A stretch of DNA of 64,000 nt from Pratylenchus scribneri. Its lineage: Eukaryota > Nematoda > Chromadorea > Rhabditida > Pratylenchidae. The notes beneath the pieces were generated by a model that was given only the letters and a program-made list of their open reading frames with translations, searched no databases and was not told the DNA's origin. Shown here piece after piece: positions 47,900 through 62,035 of this stretch (position 1 is the stretch's first letter; every line of letters begins with the position of its first letter). Location of the stretch: positions 3,472,001 through 3,536,000 of the forward strand of contig JAQSEB010000047.1 of the NCBI GenBank assembly GCA_030063045.1. The letters are read 5' to 3'. The translations under genes were made by a program, and so were the position numbers.

Positions 47900-50800
47900 A
47901 AAACAAAACAAAACAATGTTTGGGAAAACAAAAACACAACAATGTTTGGGAAACAAAAACAAAACAATGTTTGGGAAAACAAAAACACAACAATGTTTGG
48001 GAAACAAAAACAAAACAATGTTTGGGAAAACAAAAACATAACAATGTTTGGGAAAACAAAAACATAACAATGTTTGGGAAAACAAAAACACAACAATGTT
48101 TGGGAAACAAAAACAAAACAATGTTTGGGAAAACAAAAACATAACAATGTTTGGGAAAACAAAAACATAACAATGTTTGGGAAAACAAAAACCAAATAAT
48201 GTTTGGGAAAACAAAAACATAACAATGTTTGGGAAAACAAAAACATAACAATGTTTGGGAAAACAAAAACAAAACTATGTTTGGGAAAACAAAACAAAAC
48301 ATGTTTGGGAAAACAAAAACAAAACAATGTTTGGGAAAACAAAACAAAACATGTTTGGGAAAACAAAAACAAAACAATGTTTGGGAAAACAAAAACACAA
48401 CAATGTTTGGGAAAACAAAAACAAAACAATGTTTGGGAAAACAAAAACACAACAATGTTTGGGAAACAAAAACAAAACAATGTTTGGGAAAACAAAAACA
48501 AAACAATGTTTGGGAAAACAAAAACAAAACAATGTTTGGGAAAACAAAAACACAACAATGTTTGGGAAACAAAAACAAAACAATGTTTGGGAAAACAAAA
48601 ACAAAACAATGTTTGGGAAACAAAAACAAAACAATGTTTGGGAAAACAAAAACAAAACTATGTTTGGGAAAACAAAACAAAACATGTTTGGGAAAACAAA
48701 AACAAAACAATGTTTGGGAAAACAAAAACAAAACAATGTTTGGGAAACAAAAACAAAACAATGTTTGGGAAACAAAAACAAAACAATGTTTGGGAAAACA
48801 AAAACAAAACTATGTTTGGGAAAACAAAACAAAACAATGTTTGGGAAACAAAAACAAAACAATGTTTGGGAAAACAAAAACAAAACAATGTTTGGGAAAC
48901 AAAAACAAAACAATGTTTGGGAAACAAAAACAAAACAATGTTTGGGAAAACAAAAACAAAACAATGTTTGGGAAACAAAAACAAAACAATGTTTGGGAAA
49001 ACAAAAACAAAACAATGTTTGGGAAACAAAAACAAAACAATGTTTGGGAAAACAAAAACAAAACTATGTTTGGGAAAACAAAACAAAACATGTTTGGGAA
49101 ACAAAAACAAAACAATGTTTGGGAAAACAAAAACAAAACAATGTTTGGGAAAACAAAAACAAAACAATGTTTGGGAAACAAAAACAAAACAATGTTTGGG
49201 AAACAAAAACAAAACAATGTTTGGGAAAACAAAAACAAAACAATGTTTGGGAAACAAAAACAAAACAATGTTTGGGAAAACAAAAACAAAACAATGTTTG
49301 GGAAACAAAAACAAAACAATGTTTGGGAAAACAAAAACAAAACAATGTTTGGGAAAACAAAAACAAAACAATGTTTGGGAAACAAAAACAAAACAATGTT
49401 TGGGAAAACAAAAACAAAACAATGTTTGGGAAACAAAAACAAAACAATGTTTGGGAAAACAAAAACAAAACTATGTTTGGGAAAACAAAACAAAACTTGT
49501 TTGGGAAACAAAAACAAAACAATGTTTGGGAAACAAAAACAAAACAATGTTTGGGAAAACAAAAACAAAACAATGTTTGGGAAACAAAAACAAAACAATG
49601 TTTGGGAAACAAAAACAAAACAATGTTTGGGAAAACAAAAACAAAACAATGTTTGGGAAACAAAAACAAAACAATGTTTGGGAAAACAAAAACAAAACAA
49701 TGTTTGGGAAACAAAAACAAAACAATGTTTGGGAAAACAAAAACAAAACTATGTTTGGGAAAACAAAACAAAACATGTTTGGGAAACAAAAACAAAACAA
49801 TGTTTGGGAAAACAAAAACACAACAATGTTTGGGAAACAAAAACAAAACAATGTTTGGGAAAACAAAAACAAAACTATGTTTGGGAAAACAAAACAAAAC
49901 ATGTTTGGGAAAACAAAAACAAAACAATGTTTGGGAAAACAAAAACACAACAATGTTTGGGAAAACAAAAACAAAACAATGTTTGGGAAAACAAAAACAC
50001 AACAATGTTTGGGAAACAAAAACAAAACAATGTTTGGGAAAACAAAAACAAAACAATGTTTGGGAAAACAAAAACAAAACAATGTTTGGGAAAACAAAAA
50101 CACAACAATGTTTGGGAAACAAAAACAAAACAATGTTTGGGAAAACAAAAACAAAACAATGTTTGGGAAAACAAAAACAAAACAATGTTTGGGAAAACAA
50201 AAACACAACAATGTTTGGGAAACAAAAACAAAACAATGTTTGGGAAAACAAAAACAAAACTATGTTTGGGAAAACAAAAACAAAACAATGTTTGGGAAAC
50301 AAAAACAAAACAATGTTTGGGAAAACAAAAACAAAACAATGTTTGGGAAACAAAAACAAAACAATGTTTGGGAAAACAAAAACAAAACAATGTTTGGGAA
50401 ACAAAAACAAAACAATGTTTGGGAAAACAAAAACAAAACTATGTTTGGGAAAACAAAACAAAACATGTTTGGGAAACAAAAACAAAACAATGTTTGGGAA
50501 ACAAAAACAAAACAATGTTTGGGAAAACAAAAACAAAACAATGTTTGGGAAACAAAAACAAAACAATGTTTGGGAAACAAAAACAAAACAATGTTTGGGA
50601 AAACAAAAACAAAACAATGTTTGGGAAACAAAAACAAAACAATGTTTGGGAAAACAAAAACAAAACAATGTTTGGGAAACAAAAACAAAACAATGTTTGG
50701 GAAAACAAAAACAAAACTATGTTTGGGAAAACAAAACAAAACATGTTTGGGAAACAAAAACAAAACAATGTTTGGGAAAACAAAAACACAACAATGTTTG

Positions 50801-53800
50801 GGAAACAAAAACAAAACAATGTTTGGGAAAACAAAAACAAAACTATGTTTGGGAAAACAAAACAAAACATGTTTGGGAAAACAAAAACAAAACAATGTTT
50901 GGGAAAACAAAAACACAACAATGTTTGGGAAAACAAAAACAAAACAATGTTTGGGAAAACAAAAACACAACAATGTTTGGGAAACAAAAACAAAACAATG
51001 TTTGGGAAAACAAAAACAAAACAATGTTTGGGAAAACAAAAACAAAACAATGTTTGGGAAAACAAAAACACAACAATGTTTGGGAAACAAAAACAAAACA
51101 ATGTTTGGGAAAACAAAAACAAAACAATGTTTGGGAAAACAAAAACAAAACAATGTTTGGGAAACAAAAACAAAACAATGTTTGGGAAAACAAAAACACA
51201 ACAATGTTTGGGAAACAAAAACAAAACAATGTTTGGGAAAACAAAAACAAAACAATGTTTGGGAAAACAAAAACAAAACAATGTTTGGGAAACAAAAACA
51301 AAACAATGTTTGGGAAACAAAAACAAAACAATGTTTGGGAAAACAAAAACAAAACAATGTTTGGGAAACAAAAACAAAACAATGTTTGGGAAAACAAAAA
51401 CAAAACAATGTTTGGGAAAACAAAAACAAAACAATGTTTGGGAAACAAAAACAAAACAATGTTTGGGAAAACAAAAACAAAACAATGTTTGGGAAACAAA
51501 AACAAAACAATGTTTGGGAAAACAAAAACAAAACTATGTTTGGGAAAACAAAACAAAACATGTTTGGGAAACAAAAACAAAACAATGTTTGGGAAACAAA
51601 AACAAAACAATGTTTGGGAAAACAAAAACAAAACAATGTTTGGGAAACAAAAACAAAACAATGTTTGGGAAACAAAAACAAAACAATGTTTGGGAAAACA
51701 AAAACAAAACAATGTTTGGGAAACAAAAACAAAACAATGTTTGGGAAAACAAAAACAAAACAATGTTTGGGAAACAAAAACAAAACAATGTTTGGGAAAA
51801 CAAAAACAAAACTATGTTTGGGAAAACAAAACAAAACATGTTTGGGAAACAAAAACAAAACAATGTTTGGGAAAACAAAAACACAACAATGTTTGGGAAA
51901 CAAAAACAAAACAATGTTTGGGAAAACAAAAACAAAACTATGTTTGGGAAAACAAAACAAAACATGTTTGGGAAAACAAAAACAAAACAATGTTTGGGAA
52001 AACAAAAACAAAACTATGTTTGGGAAAACAAAACAAAACATGTTTGGGAAACAAAAACAAAACAATGTTTGGGAAAACAAAAACAAAACAATGTTTGGGA
52101 AAACAAAAACAAAACAATGTTTGGGAAACAAAAACAAAACAATGTTTGGGAAACAAAAACAAAACAATGTTTGGGAAAACAAAAACAAAACAATGTTTGG
52201 GAAACAAAAACAAAACAATGTTTGGGAAAACAAAAACAAAACAATGTTTGGGAAAACAAAAACATAACAATGTTTGGGAAAACAAAAACAAAACTATGTT
52301 TGGGAAAACAAAACAAAACATGTTTGGGAAACAAAAACAAAACAATGTTTGGGAAAACAAAACAAAACATGTTTGGGAAACAAAAACAAAACAATGTTTG
52401 GGAAAACAAAAACAAAACAATGTTTGGGAAAACAAAAACAAAACAATGTTTGGGAAACAAAAACAAAACAATGTTTGGGAAACAAAAACAAAACAATGTT
52501 TGGGAAAACAAAAACAAAACAATGTTTGGGAAAACAAAAACATAACAATGTTTGGGAAAACAAAAACAAAACTATGTTTGGGAAAACAAAACAAAACATG
52601 TTTGGGAAAACAAAAACAAAACAATGTTTGGGAAAACAAAAACAAAACAATGTTTGGGAAACAAAAACAAAACAATGTTTGGGAAAACAAAAACAAAACA
52701 ATGTTTGGGAAACAAAAACAAAACAATGTTTGGGAAAACAAAAACAAAACTATGTTTGGGAAAACAAAACAAAACATGTTTGGGAAACAAAAACAAAACA
52801 ATGTTTGGGAAAACAAAAACAAAACAATGTTTGGGAAAACAAAAACAAAACAATGTTTGGGAAACAAAAACAAAACAATGTTTGGGAAACAAAAACAAAA
52901 CAATGTTTGGGAAAACAAAAACAAAACAATGTTTGGGAAACAAAAACAAAACAATGTTTGGGAAAACAAAAACAAAACAATGTTTGGGAAACAAAAACAA
53001 AACAATGTTTGGGAAAACAAAAACAAAACAATGTTTGGGAAAACAAAACAAAACATGTTTGGGAAACAAAAACAAAACAATGTTTGGGAAACAAAAACAA
53101 AACAATGTTTGGGAAAACAAAAACAAAACAATGTTTGGGAAACAAAAACAAAACAATGTTTGGGAAACAAAAACAAAACAATGTTTGGGAAAACAAAAAC
53201 AAAACAATGTTTGGGAAACAAAAACAAAACAATGTTTGGGAAAACAAAAACAAAACAATGTTTGGGAAAACAAAAACAAAACAATGTTTGGGAAACAAAA
53301 ACAAAACAATGTTTGGGAAAACAAAAACAAAACAATGTTTGGGAAACAAAAACAAAACAATGTTTGGGAAAACAAAAACAAAACTATGTTTGGGAAAACA
53401 AAACAAAACATGTTTGGGAAACAAAAACAAAACAATGTTTGGGAAACAAAAACAAAACAATGTTTGGGAAAACAAAAACAAAACAATGTTTGGGAAACAA
53501 AAACAAAACAATGTTTGGGAAACAAAAACAAAACAATGTTTGGGAAAACAAAAACAAAACAATGTTTGGGAAACAAAAACAAAACAATGTTTGGGAAAAC
53601 AAAAACAAAACAATGTTTGGGAAACAAAAACAAAACAATGTTTGGGAAAACAAAAACAAAACTATGTTTGGGAAAACAAAACAAAACATGTTTGGGAAAC
53701 AAAAACAAAACAATGTTTGGGAAAACAAAAACACAACAATGTTTGGGAAACAAAAACAAAACAATGTTTGGGAAAACAAAAACAAAACTATGTTTGGGAA

Positions 53801-56800
53801 AACAAAACAAAACATGTTTGGGAAAACAAAAACAAAACAATGTTTGGGAAAACAAAAACACAACAATGTTTGGGAAAACAAAAACAAAACAATGTTTGGG
53901 AAAACAAAAACACAACAATGTTTGGGAAACAAAAACAAAACAATGTTTGGGAAAACAAAAACAAAACAATGTTTGGGAAAACAAAAACAAAACAATGTTT
54001 GGGAAAACAAAAACACAACAATGTTTGGGAAACAAAAACAAAACAATGTTTGGGAAAACAAAAACAAAACAATGTTTGGGAAAACAAAAACAAAACAATG
54101 TTTGGGAAAACAAAAACACAACAATGTTTGGGAAACAAAAACAAAACAATGTTTGGGAAAACAAAAACAAAACTATGTTTGGGAAAACAAAAACAAAACA
54201 ATGTTTGGGAAACAAAAACAAAACAATGTTTGGGAAAACAAAAACAAAACAATGTTTGGGAAACAAAAACAAAACAATGTTTGGGAAAACAAAAACAAAA
54301 CAATGTTTGGGAAACAAAAACAAAACAATGTTTGGGAAAACAAAAACAAAACTATGTTTGGGAAAACAAAACAAAACATGTTTGGGAAACAAAAACAAAA
54401 CAATGTTTGGGAAACAAAAACAAAACAATGTTTGGGAAAACAAAAACAAAACAATGTTTGGGAAACAAAAACAAAACAATGTTTGGGAAACAAAAACAAA
54501 ACAATGTTTGGGAAAACAAAAACAAAACAATGTTTGGGAAACAAAAACAAAACAATGTTTGGGAAACAAAAACAAAACAATGTTTGGGAAAACAAAAACA
54601 AAACAATGTTTGGGAAACAAAAACAAAACAATGTTTGGGAAAACAAAAACAAAACTATGTTTGGGAAAACAAAACAAAACATGTTTGGGAAACAAAAACA
54701 AAACAATGTTTGGGAAAACAAAAACACAACAATGTTTGGGAAACAAAAACAAAACAATGTTTGGGAAAACAAAAACAAAACTATGTTTGGGAAAACAAAA
54801 CAAAACATGTTTGGGAAAACAAAAACAAAACAATGTTTGGGAAAACAAAAACACAACAATGTTTGGGAAAACAAAAACAAAACAATGTTTGGGAAAACAA
54901 AAACACAACAATGTTTGGGAAAACAAAAACAAAACAATGTTTGGGAAAACAAAAACACAACAATGTTTGGGAAACAAAAACAAAACAATGTTTGGGAAAA
55001 CAAAAACAAAACAATGTTTGGGAAAACAAAAACAAAACAATGTTTGGGAAAACAAAAACACAACAATGTTTGGGAAAACAAAAACAAAACAATGTTTGGG
55101 AAAACAAAAACAAAACAATGTTTGGGAAACAAAAACAAAACAATGTTTGGGAAAACAAAAACACAACAATGTTTGGGAAACAAAAACAAAACAATGTTTG
55201 GGAAAACAAAAACAAAACAATGTTTGGGAAAACAAAAACAAAACAATGTTTGGGAAACAAAAACAAAACAATGTTTGGGAAACAAAAACAAAACAATGTT
55301 TGGGAAAACAAAAACAAAACAATGTTTGGGAAACAAAAACAAAACAATGTTTGGGAAAACAAAAACAAAACAATGTTTGTGAAAACAAAAACAAAACAAT
55401 GTTTGGGAAACAAAAACAAAACAATGTTTGGGAAAACAAAAACAAAACAATGTTTGGGAAACAAAAACAAAACAATGTTTGGGAAAACAAAAACAAAACT
55501 ATGTTTGGGAAAACAAAACAAAACATGTTTGGGAAACAAAAACAAAACAATGTTTGGGAAACAAAAACAAAACAATGTTTGGGAAAACAAAAACAAAACA
55601 ATGTTTGGGAAACAAAAACAAAACAATGTTTGGGAAACAAAAACAAAACAATGTTTGGGAAAACAAAAACAAAACAATGTTTGGGAAACAAAAACAAAAC
55701 AATGTTTGGGAAAACAAAAACAAAACAATGTTTGGGAAACAAAAACAAAACAATGTTTGGGAAAACAAAAACAAAACTATGTTTGGGAAAACAAAACAAA
55801 ACATGTTTGGGAAACAAAAACAAAACAATGTTTGGGAAAACAAAAACACAACAATGTTTGGGAAACAAAAACAAAACAATGTTTGGGAAAACAAAAACAA
55901 AACTATGTTTGGGAAAACAAAACAAAACATGTTTGGGAAAACAAAAACAAAACAATGTTTGGGAAAACAAAAACACAACAATGTTTGGGAAAACAAAAAC
56001 AAAACAATGTTTGGGAAAACAAAAACACAACAATGTTTGGGAAACAAAAACAAAACAATGTTTGGGAAAACAAAAACAAAACAATGTTTGGGAAAACAAA
56101 AACAAAACAATGTTTGGGAAAACAAAAACACAACAATGTTTGGGAAACAAAAACAAAACAATGTTTGGGAAAACAAAAACAAAACAATGTTTGGGAAAAC
56201 AAAAACAAAACAATGTTTGGGAAAACAAAAACACAACAATGTTTGGGAAACAAAAACAAAACAATGTTTGGGAAAACAAAAACAAAACAATGTTTGGAAA
56301 ACAAAAACAAAACAATGTTTGGGAAACAAAAACAAAACAATGTTTGGGAAAACAAAAACAAAACAATGTTTGGGAAACAAAAACAAAACAATGTTTGGGA
56401 AAACAAAAACAAAACAATGTTTGGGAAACAAAAACAAAACAATGTTTGGGAAAACAAAAACAAAACTATGTTTGGGAAAACAAAACAAAACATGTTTGGG
56501 AAACAAAAACAAAACAATGTTTGGGAAACAAAAACAAAACAATGTTTGGGAAAACAAAAACAAAACAATGTTTGGGAAACAAAAACAAAACAATGTTTGG
56601 GAAACAAAAACAAAACAATGTTTGGGAAAACAAAAACAAAACAATGTTTGGGAAACAAAAACAAAACAATGTTTGGGAAAACAAAAACAAAACAATGTTT
56701 GGGAAACAAAAACAAAACAATGTTTGGGAAAACAAAAACAAAACTATGTTTGGGAAAACAAAACAAAACATGTTTGGGAAACAAAAACAAAACAATGTTT

Positions 56801-59800
56801 GGGAAAACAAAAACACAACAATGTTTGGGAAACAAAAACAAAACAATGTTTGGGAAAACAAAAACAAAACTATGTTTGGGAAAACAAAACAAAACATGTT
56901 TGGGAAAACAAAAACAAAACAATGTTTGGGAAAACAAAAACACAACAATGTTTGGGAAAACAAAAACAAAACAATGTTTGGGAAAACAAAAACACAACAA
57001 TGTTTGGGAAACAAAAACAAAACAATGTTTGGGAAAACAAAAACAAAACAATGTTTGGGAAAACAAAAACAAAACAATGTTTGGGAAAACAAAAACACAA
57101 CAATGTTTGGGAAACAAAAACAAAACAATGTTTGGGAAAACAAAAACAAAACAATGTTTGGGAAAACAAAAACAAAACAATGTTTGGGAAAACAAAAACA
57201 CAACAATGTTTGGGAAACAAAAACAAAACAATGTTTGGGAAAACAAAAACAAAACAATGTTTGGGAAACAAAAACAAAACAATGTTTGGGAAAACAAAAA
57301 CAAAACAATGTTTGGGAAACAAAAACAAAACAATGTTTGGGAAAACAAAAACAAAACTATGTTTGGGAAAACAAAACAAAACATGTTTGGGAAACAAAAA
57401 CAAAACAATGTTTGGGAAACAAAAACAAAACAATGTTTGGGAAAACAAAAACAAAACAATGTTTGGGAAACAAAAACAAAACAATGTTTGGGAAACAAAA
57501 ACAAAACAATGTTTGGGAAAACAAAAACAAAACAATGTTTGGGAAACAAAAACAAAACAATGTTTGGGAAAACAAAAACAAAACAATGTTTGGGAAACAA
57601 AAACAAAACAATGTTTGGGAAAACAAAAACAAAACTATGTTTGGGAAAACAAAACAAAACATGTTTGGGAAACAAAAACAAAACAATGTTTGGGAAAACA
57701 AAAACACAACAATGTTTGGGAAACAAAAACAAAACAATGTTTGGGAAAACAAAAACAAAACTATGTTTGGGAAAACAAAACAAAACATGTTTGGGAAAAC
57801 AAAAACAAAACAATGTTTGGGAAAACAAAAACACAACAATGTTTGGGAAAACAAAAACAAAACAATGTTTGGGAAAACAAAAACACAACAATGTTTGGGA
57901 AACAAAAACAAAACAATGTTTGGGAAAACAAAAACAAAACAATGTTTGGGAAAACAAAAACAAAACAATGTTTGGGAAAACAAAAACACAACAATGTTTG
58001 GGAAACAAAAACAAAACAATGTTTGGGAAAACAAAAACAAAACAATGTTTGGGAAAACAAAAACAAAACAATGTTTGGGAAAACAAAAACACAACAATGT
58101 TTGGGAAACAAAAACAAAACAATGTTTGGGAAAACAAAAACAAAACTATGTTTGGGAAAACAAAAACAAAACAATGTTTGGGAAACAAAAACAAAACAAT
58201 GTTTGGGAAAACAAAAACAAAACAATGTTTGGGAAACAAAAACAAAACAATGTTTGGGAAAACAAAAACAAAACAATGTTTGGGAAACAAAAACAAAACA
58301 ATGTTTGGGAAAACAAAAACAAAACTATGTTTGGGAAAACAAAACAAAACATGTTTGGGAAACAAAAACAAAACAATGTTTGGGAAACAAAAACAAAACA
58401 ATGTTTGGGAAAACAAAAACAAAACAATGTTTGGGAAACAAAAACAAAACAATGTTTGGGAAACAAAAACAAAACAATGTTTGGGAAAACAAAAACAAAA
58501 CAATGTTTGGGAAACAAAAACAAAACAATGTTTGGGAAAACAAAAACAAAACAATGTTTGGGAAACAAAAACAAAACAATGTTTGGGAAAACAAAAACAA
58601 AACTATGTTTGGGAAAACAAAACAAAACATGTTTGGGAAACAAAAACAAAACAATGTTTGGGAAAACAAAAACACAACAATGTTTGGGAAACAAAAACAA
58701 AACAATGTTTGGGAAAACAAAAACAAAACTATGTTTGGGAAAACAAAACAAAACATGTTTGGGAAAACAAAAACAAAACAATGTTTGGGAAAACAAAAAC
58801 ACAACAATGTTTGGGAAAACAAAAACAAAACAATGTTTGGGAAAACAAAAACACAACAATGTTTGGGAAACAAAAACAAAACAATGTTTGGGAAAACAAA
58901 AACAAAACAATGTTTGGGAAAACAAAAACAAAACAATGTTTGGGAAAACAAAAACACAACAATGTTTGGGAAACAAAAACAAAACAATGTTTGGGAAAAC
59001 AAAAACAAAACAATGTTTGGGAAAACAAAAACAAAACAATGTTTGGGAAACAAAAACAAAACAATGTTTGGGAAAACAAAAACACAACAATGTTTGGGAA
59101 ACAAAAACAAAACAATGTTTGGGAAAACAAAAACAAAACAATGTTTGGGAAAACAAAAACAAAACAATGTTTGGGAAACAAAAACAAAACAATGTTTGGG
59201 AAACAAAAACAAAACAATGTTTGGGAAAACAAAAACAAAACAATGTTTGGGAAACAAAAACAAAACAATGTTTGGGAAAACAAAAACAAAACAATGTTTG
59301 GGAAAACAAAAACAAAACAATGTTTGGGAAACAAAAACAAAACAATGTTTGGGAAAACAAAAACAAAACAATGTTTGGGAAACAAAAACAAAACAATGTT
59401 TGGGAAAACAAAAACAAAACTATGTTTGGGAAAACAAAACAAAACATGTTTGGGAAACAAAAACAAAACAATGTTTGGGAAACAAAAACAAAACAATGTT
59501 TGGGAAAACAAAAACAAAACAATGTTTGGGAAACAAAAACAAAACAATGTTTGGGAAACAAAAACAAAACAATGTTTGGGAAAACAAAAACAAAACAATG
59601 TTTGGGAAACAAAAACAAAACAATGTTTGGGAAAACAAAAACAAAACAATGTTTGGGAAACAAAAACAAAACAATGTTTGGGAAAACAAAAACAAAACTA
59701 TGTTTGGGAAAACAAAACAAAACATGTTTGGGAAACAAAAACAAAACAATGTTTGGGAAAACAAAAACACAACAATGTTTGGGAAACAAAAACAAAACAA

Positions 59801-61980
59801 TGTTTGGGAAAACAAAAACAAAACTATGTTTGGGAAAACAAAACAAAACATGTTTGGGAAAACAAAAACAAAACAATGTTTGGGAAAACAAAAACACAAC
59901 AATGTTTGGGAAAACAAAAACAAAACAATGTTTGGGAAAACAAAAACACAACAATGTTTGGGAAACAAAAACAAAACAATGTTTGGGAAAACAAAAACAA
60001 AACAATGTTTGGGAAAACAAAAACAAAACAATGTTTGGGAAAACAAAAACACAACAATGTTTGGGAAACAAAAACAAAACAATGTTTGGGAAAACAAAAA
60101 CAAAACAATGTTTGGGAAAACAAAAACAAAACAATGTTTGGGAAAACAAAAACACAACAATGTTTGGGAAACAAAAACAAAACAATGTTTGGGAAAACAA
60201 AAACAAAACAATGTTTGGAAAACAAAAACAAAACAATGTTTGGGAAACAAAAACAAAACAATGTTTGGGAAAACAAAAACAAAACAATGTTTGGGAAACA
60301 AAAACAAAACAATGTTTGGGAAAACAAAAACAAAACAATGTTTGGGAAACAAAAACAAAACAATGTTTGGGAAAACAAAAACAAAACTATGTTTGGGAAA
60401 ACAAAACAAAACATGTTTGGGAAACAAAAACAAAACAATGTTTGGGAAACAAAAACAAAACAATGTTTGGGAAAACAAAAACAAAACAATGTTTGGGAAA
60501 CAAAAACAAAACAATGTTTGGGAAACAAAAACAAAACAATGTTTGGGAAAACAAAAACAAAACAATGTTTGGGAAACAAAAACAAAACAATGTTTGGGAA
60601 AACAAAAACAAAACAATGTTTGGGAAACAAAAACAAAACAATGTTTGGGAAAACAAAAACAAAACTATGTTTGGGAAAACAAAACAAAACATGTTTGGGA
60701 AACAAAAACAAAACAATGTTTGGGAAAACAAAAACACAACAATGTTTGGGAAACAAAAACAAAACAATGTTTGGGAAAACAAAAACAAAACTATGTTTGG
60801 GAAAACAAAACAAAACATGTTTGGGAAAACAAAAACAAAACAATGTTTGGGAAAACAAAAACACAACAATGTTTGGGAAAACAAAAACAAAACAATGTTT
60901 GGGAAAACAAAAACACAACAATGTTTGGGAAACAAAAACAAAACAATGTTTGGGAAAACAAAAACAAAACAATGTTTGGGAAAACAAAAACAAAACAATG
61001 TTTGGGAAAACAAAAACACAACAATGTTTGGGAAACAAAAACAAAACAATGTTTGGGAAAACAAAAACAAAACAATGTTTGGGAAAACAAAAACAAAACA
61101 ATGTTTGGGAAAACAAAAACACAACAATGTTTGGGAAACAAAAACAAAACAATGTTTGGGAAAACAAAAACACAACAATGTTTGGGAAACAAAAACAAAA
61201 CAATGTTTGGGAAAACAAAAACAAAACAATGTTTGGGAAAACAAAAACAAAACAATGTTTGGGAAAACAAAAACACAACAATGTTTGGGAAACAAAAACA
61301 AAACAATGTTTGGGAAAACAAAAACAAAACAATGTTTGGGAAACAAAAACAAAACAATGTTTGGGAAAACAAAAACACAACAATGTTTGGGAAACAAAAA
61401 CAAAACAATGTTTGGGAAAACAAAAACAAAACAATGTTTGGGAAACAAAAACAAAACAATGTTTGGGAAAACAAAAACACAACAATGTTTGGGAAAACAA
61501 AAACACAACAATGTTTGGGAAAACAAAAACATAACAATGTTTGGGAAAATAAAAACATAACAATGTTTGGGAAAACAAAAACCAAATAATGTTTGGGAAA
61601 ACAAAAACATAACAATGTTTGAGAAAACAAAAACATAACAATGTTTGGGAAAACAAAAACATAACAATGTTTGGGAAAACAAAAACAAAACTATGTTTGG
61701 GAAAACAAAACAAAACATGTTTGGGAAAACAAAAACAAAACAATGTTTGGGAAAACAAAAACATAACAATGTTTGGGAAAACAAAAACAAAACAATGTTT
61801 GGGAAAACAAAAACAAAACAATGTTTGGGAAACAAAAACAAAACAATGTTTGGGAAAACAAAAACATAACAATGTTTGGGAAAACAAAAACAAAACAATG
61901 TTTGGGAAAACAAAAACAAAACAATGTTTGGGAAAACAAAAACATAAAATGTTTGGGTGAAATAAAAATACATTTGTTTG
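47900..61980. repeat. 14.1-kb minisatellite array 2 with higher-order repeats
   Basis: Over 500 tandem units of aatgtttgggaaaacaaaaa plus caaaac (26 bp), with 25-bp (gggaaac), 24-bp (aaaacaaaacatg), cacaac, ctatg and cataac variants. Variants are arranged in order rather than randomly. A ctatg-unit followed by an acatg-unit recurs 404 bp apart in pairs, pairs recur at about 0.97 and 1.09 kb, and matching blocks recur at 49471, 53384 and 57357 (3.91 and 3.97 kb). A rare single-base variant (tgtttggaaaac) occurs only at 56291 and 60212, 3921 bp apart. The unit has almost no stop codons, so open frames of up to 3086 codons exist in several frames on both strands; I treat these as non-coding. Confidence 0.97.
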
Positions 61981-62035
61981 GATGACCTGACGAAGGTTTT
62001 TTCCAATTTTTAATCCAAATTTAATTCGAATTGGC

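Noticed and set aside
48203..61589. Giant 1300-3000-residue proteins rich in Asn, Lys and Gln
   Set aside because: They are the same minisatellite read in several frames on both strands; composition and frame rotation show low-complexity artefact, and no flanking signals support a gene.
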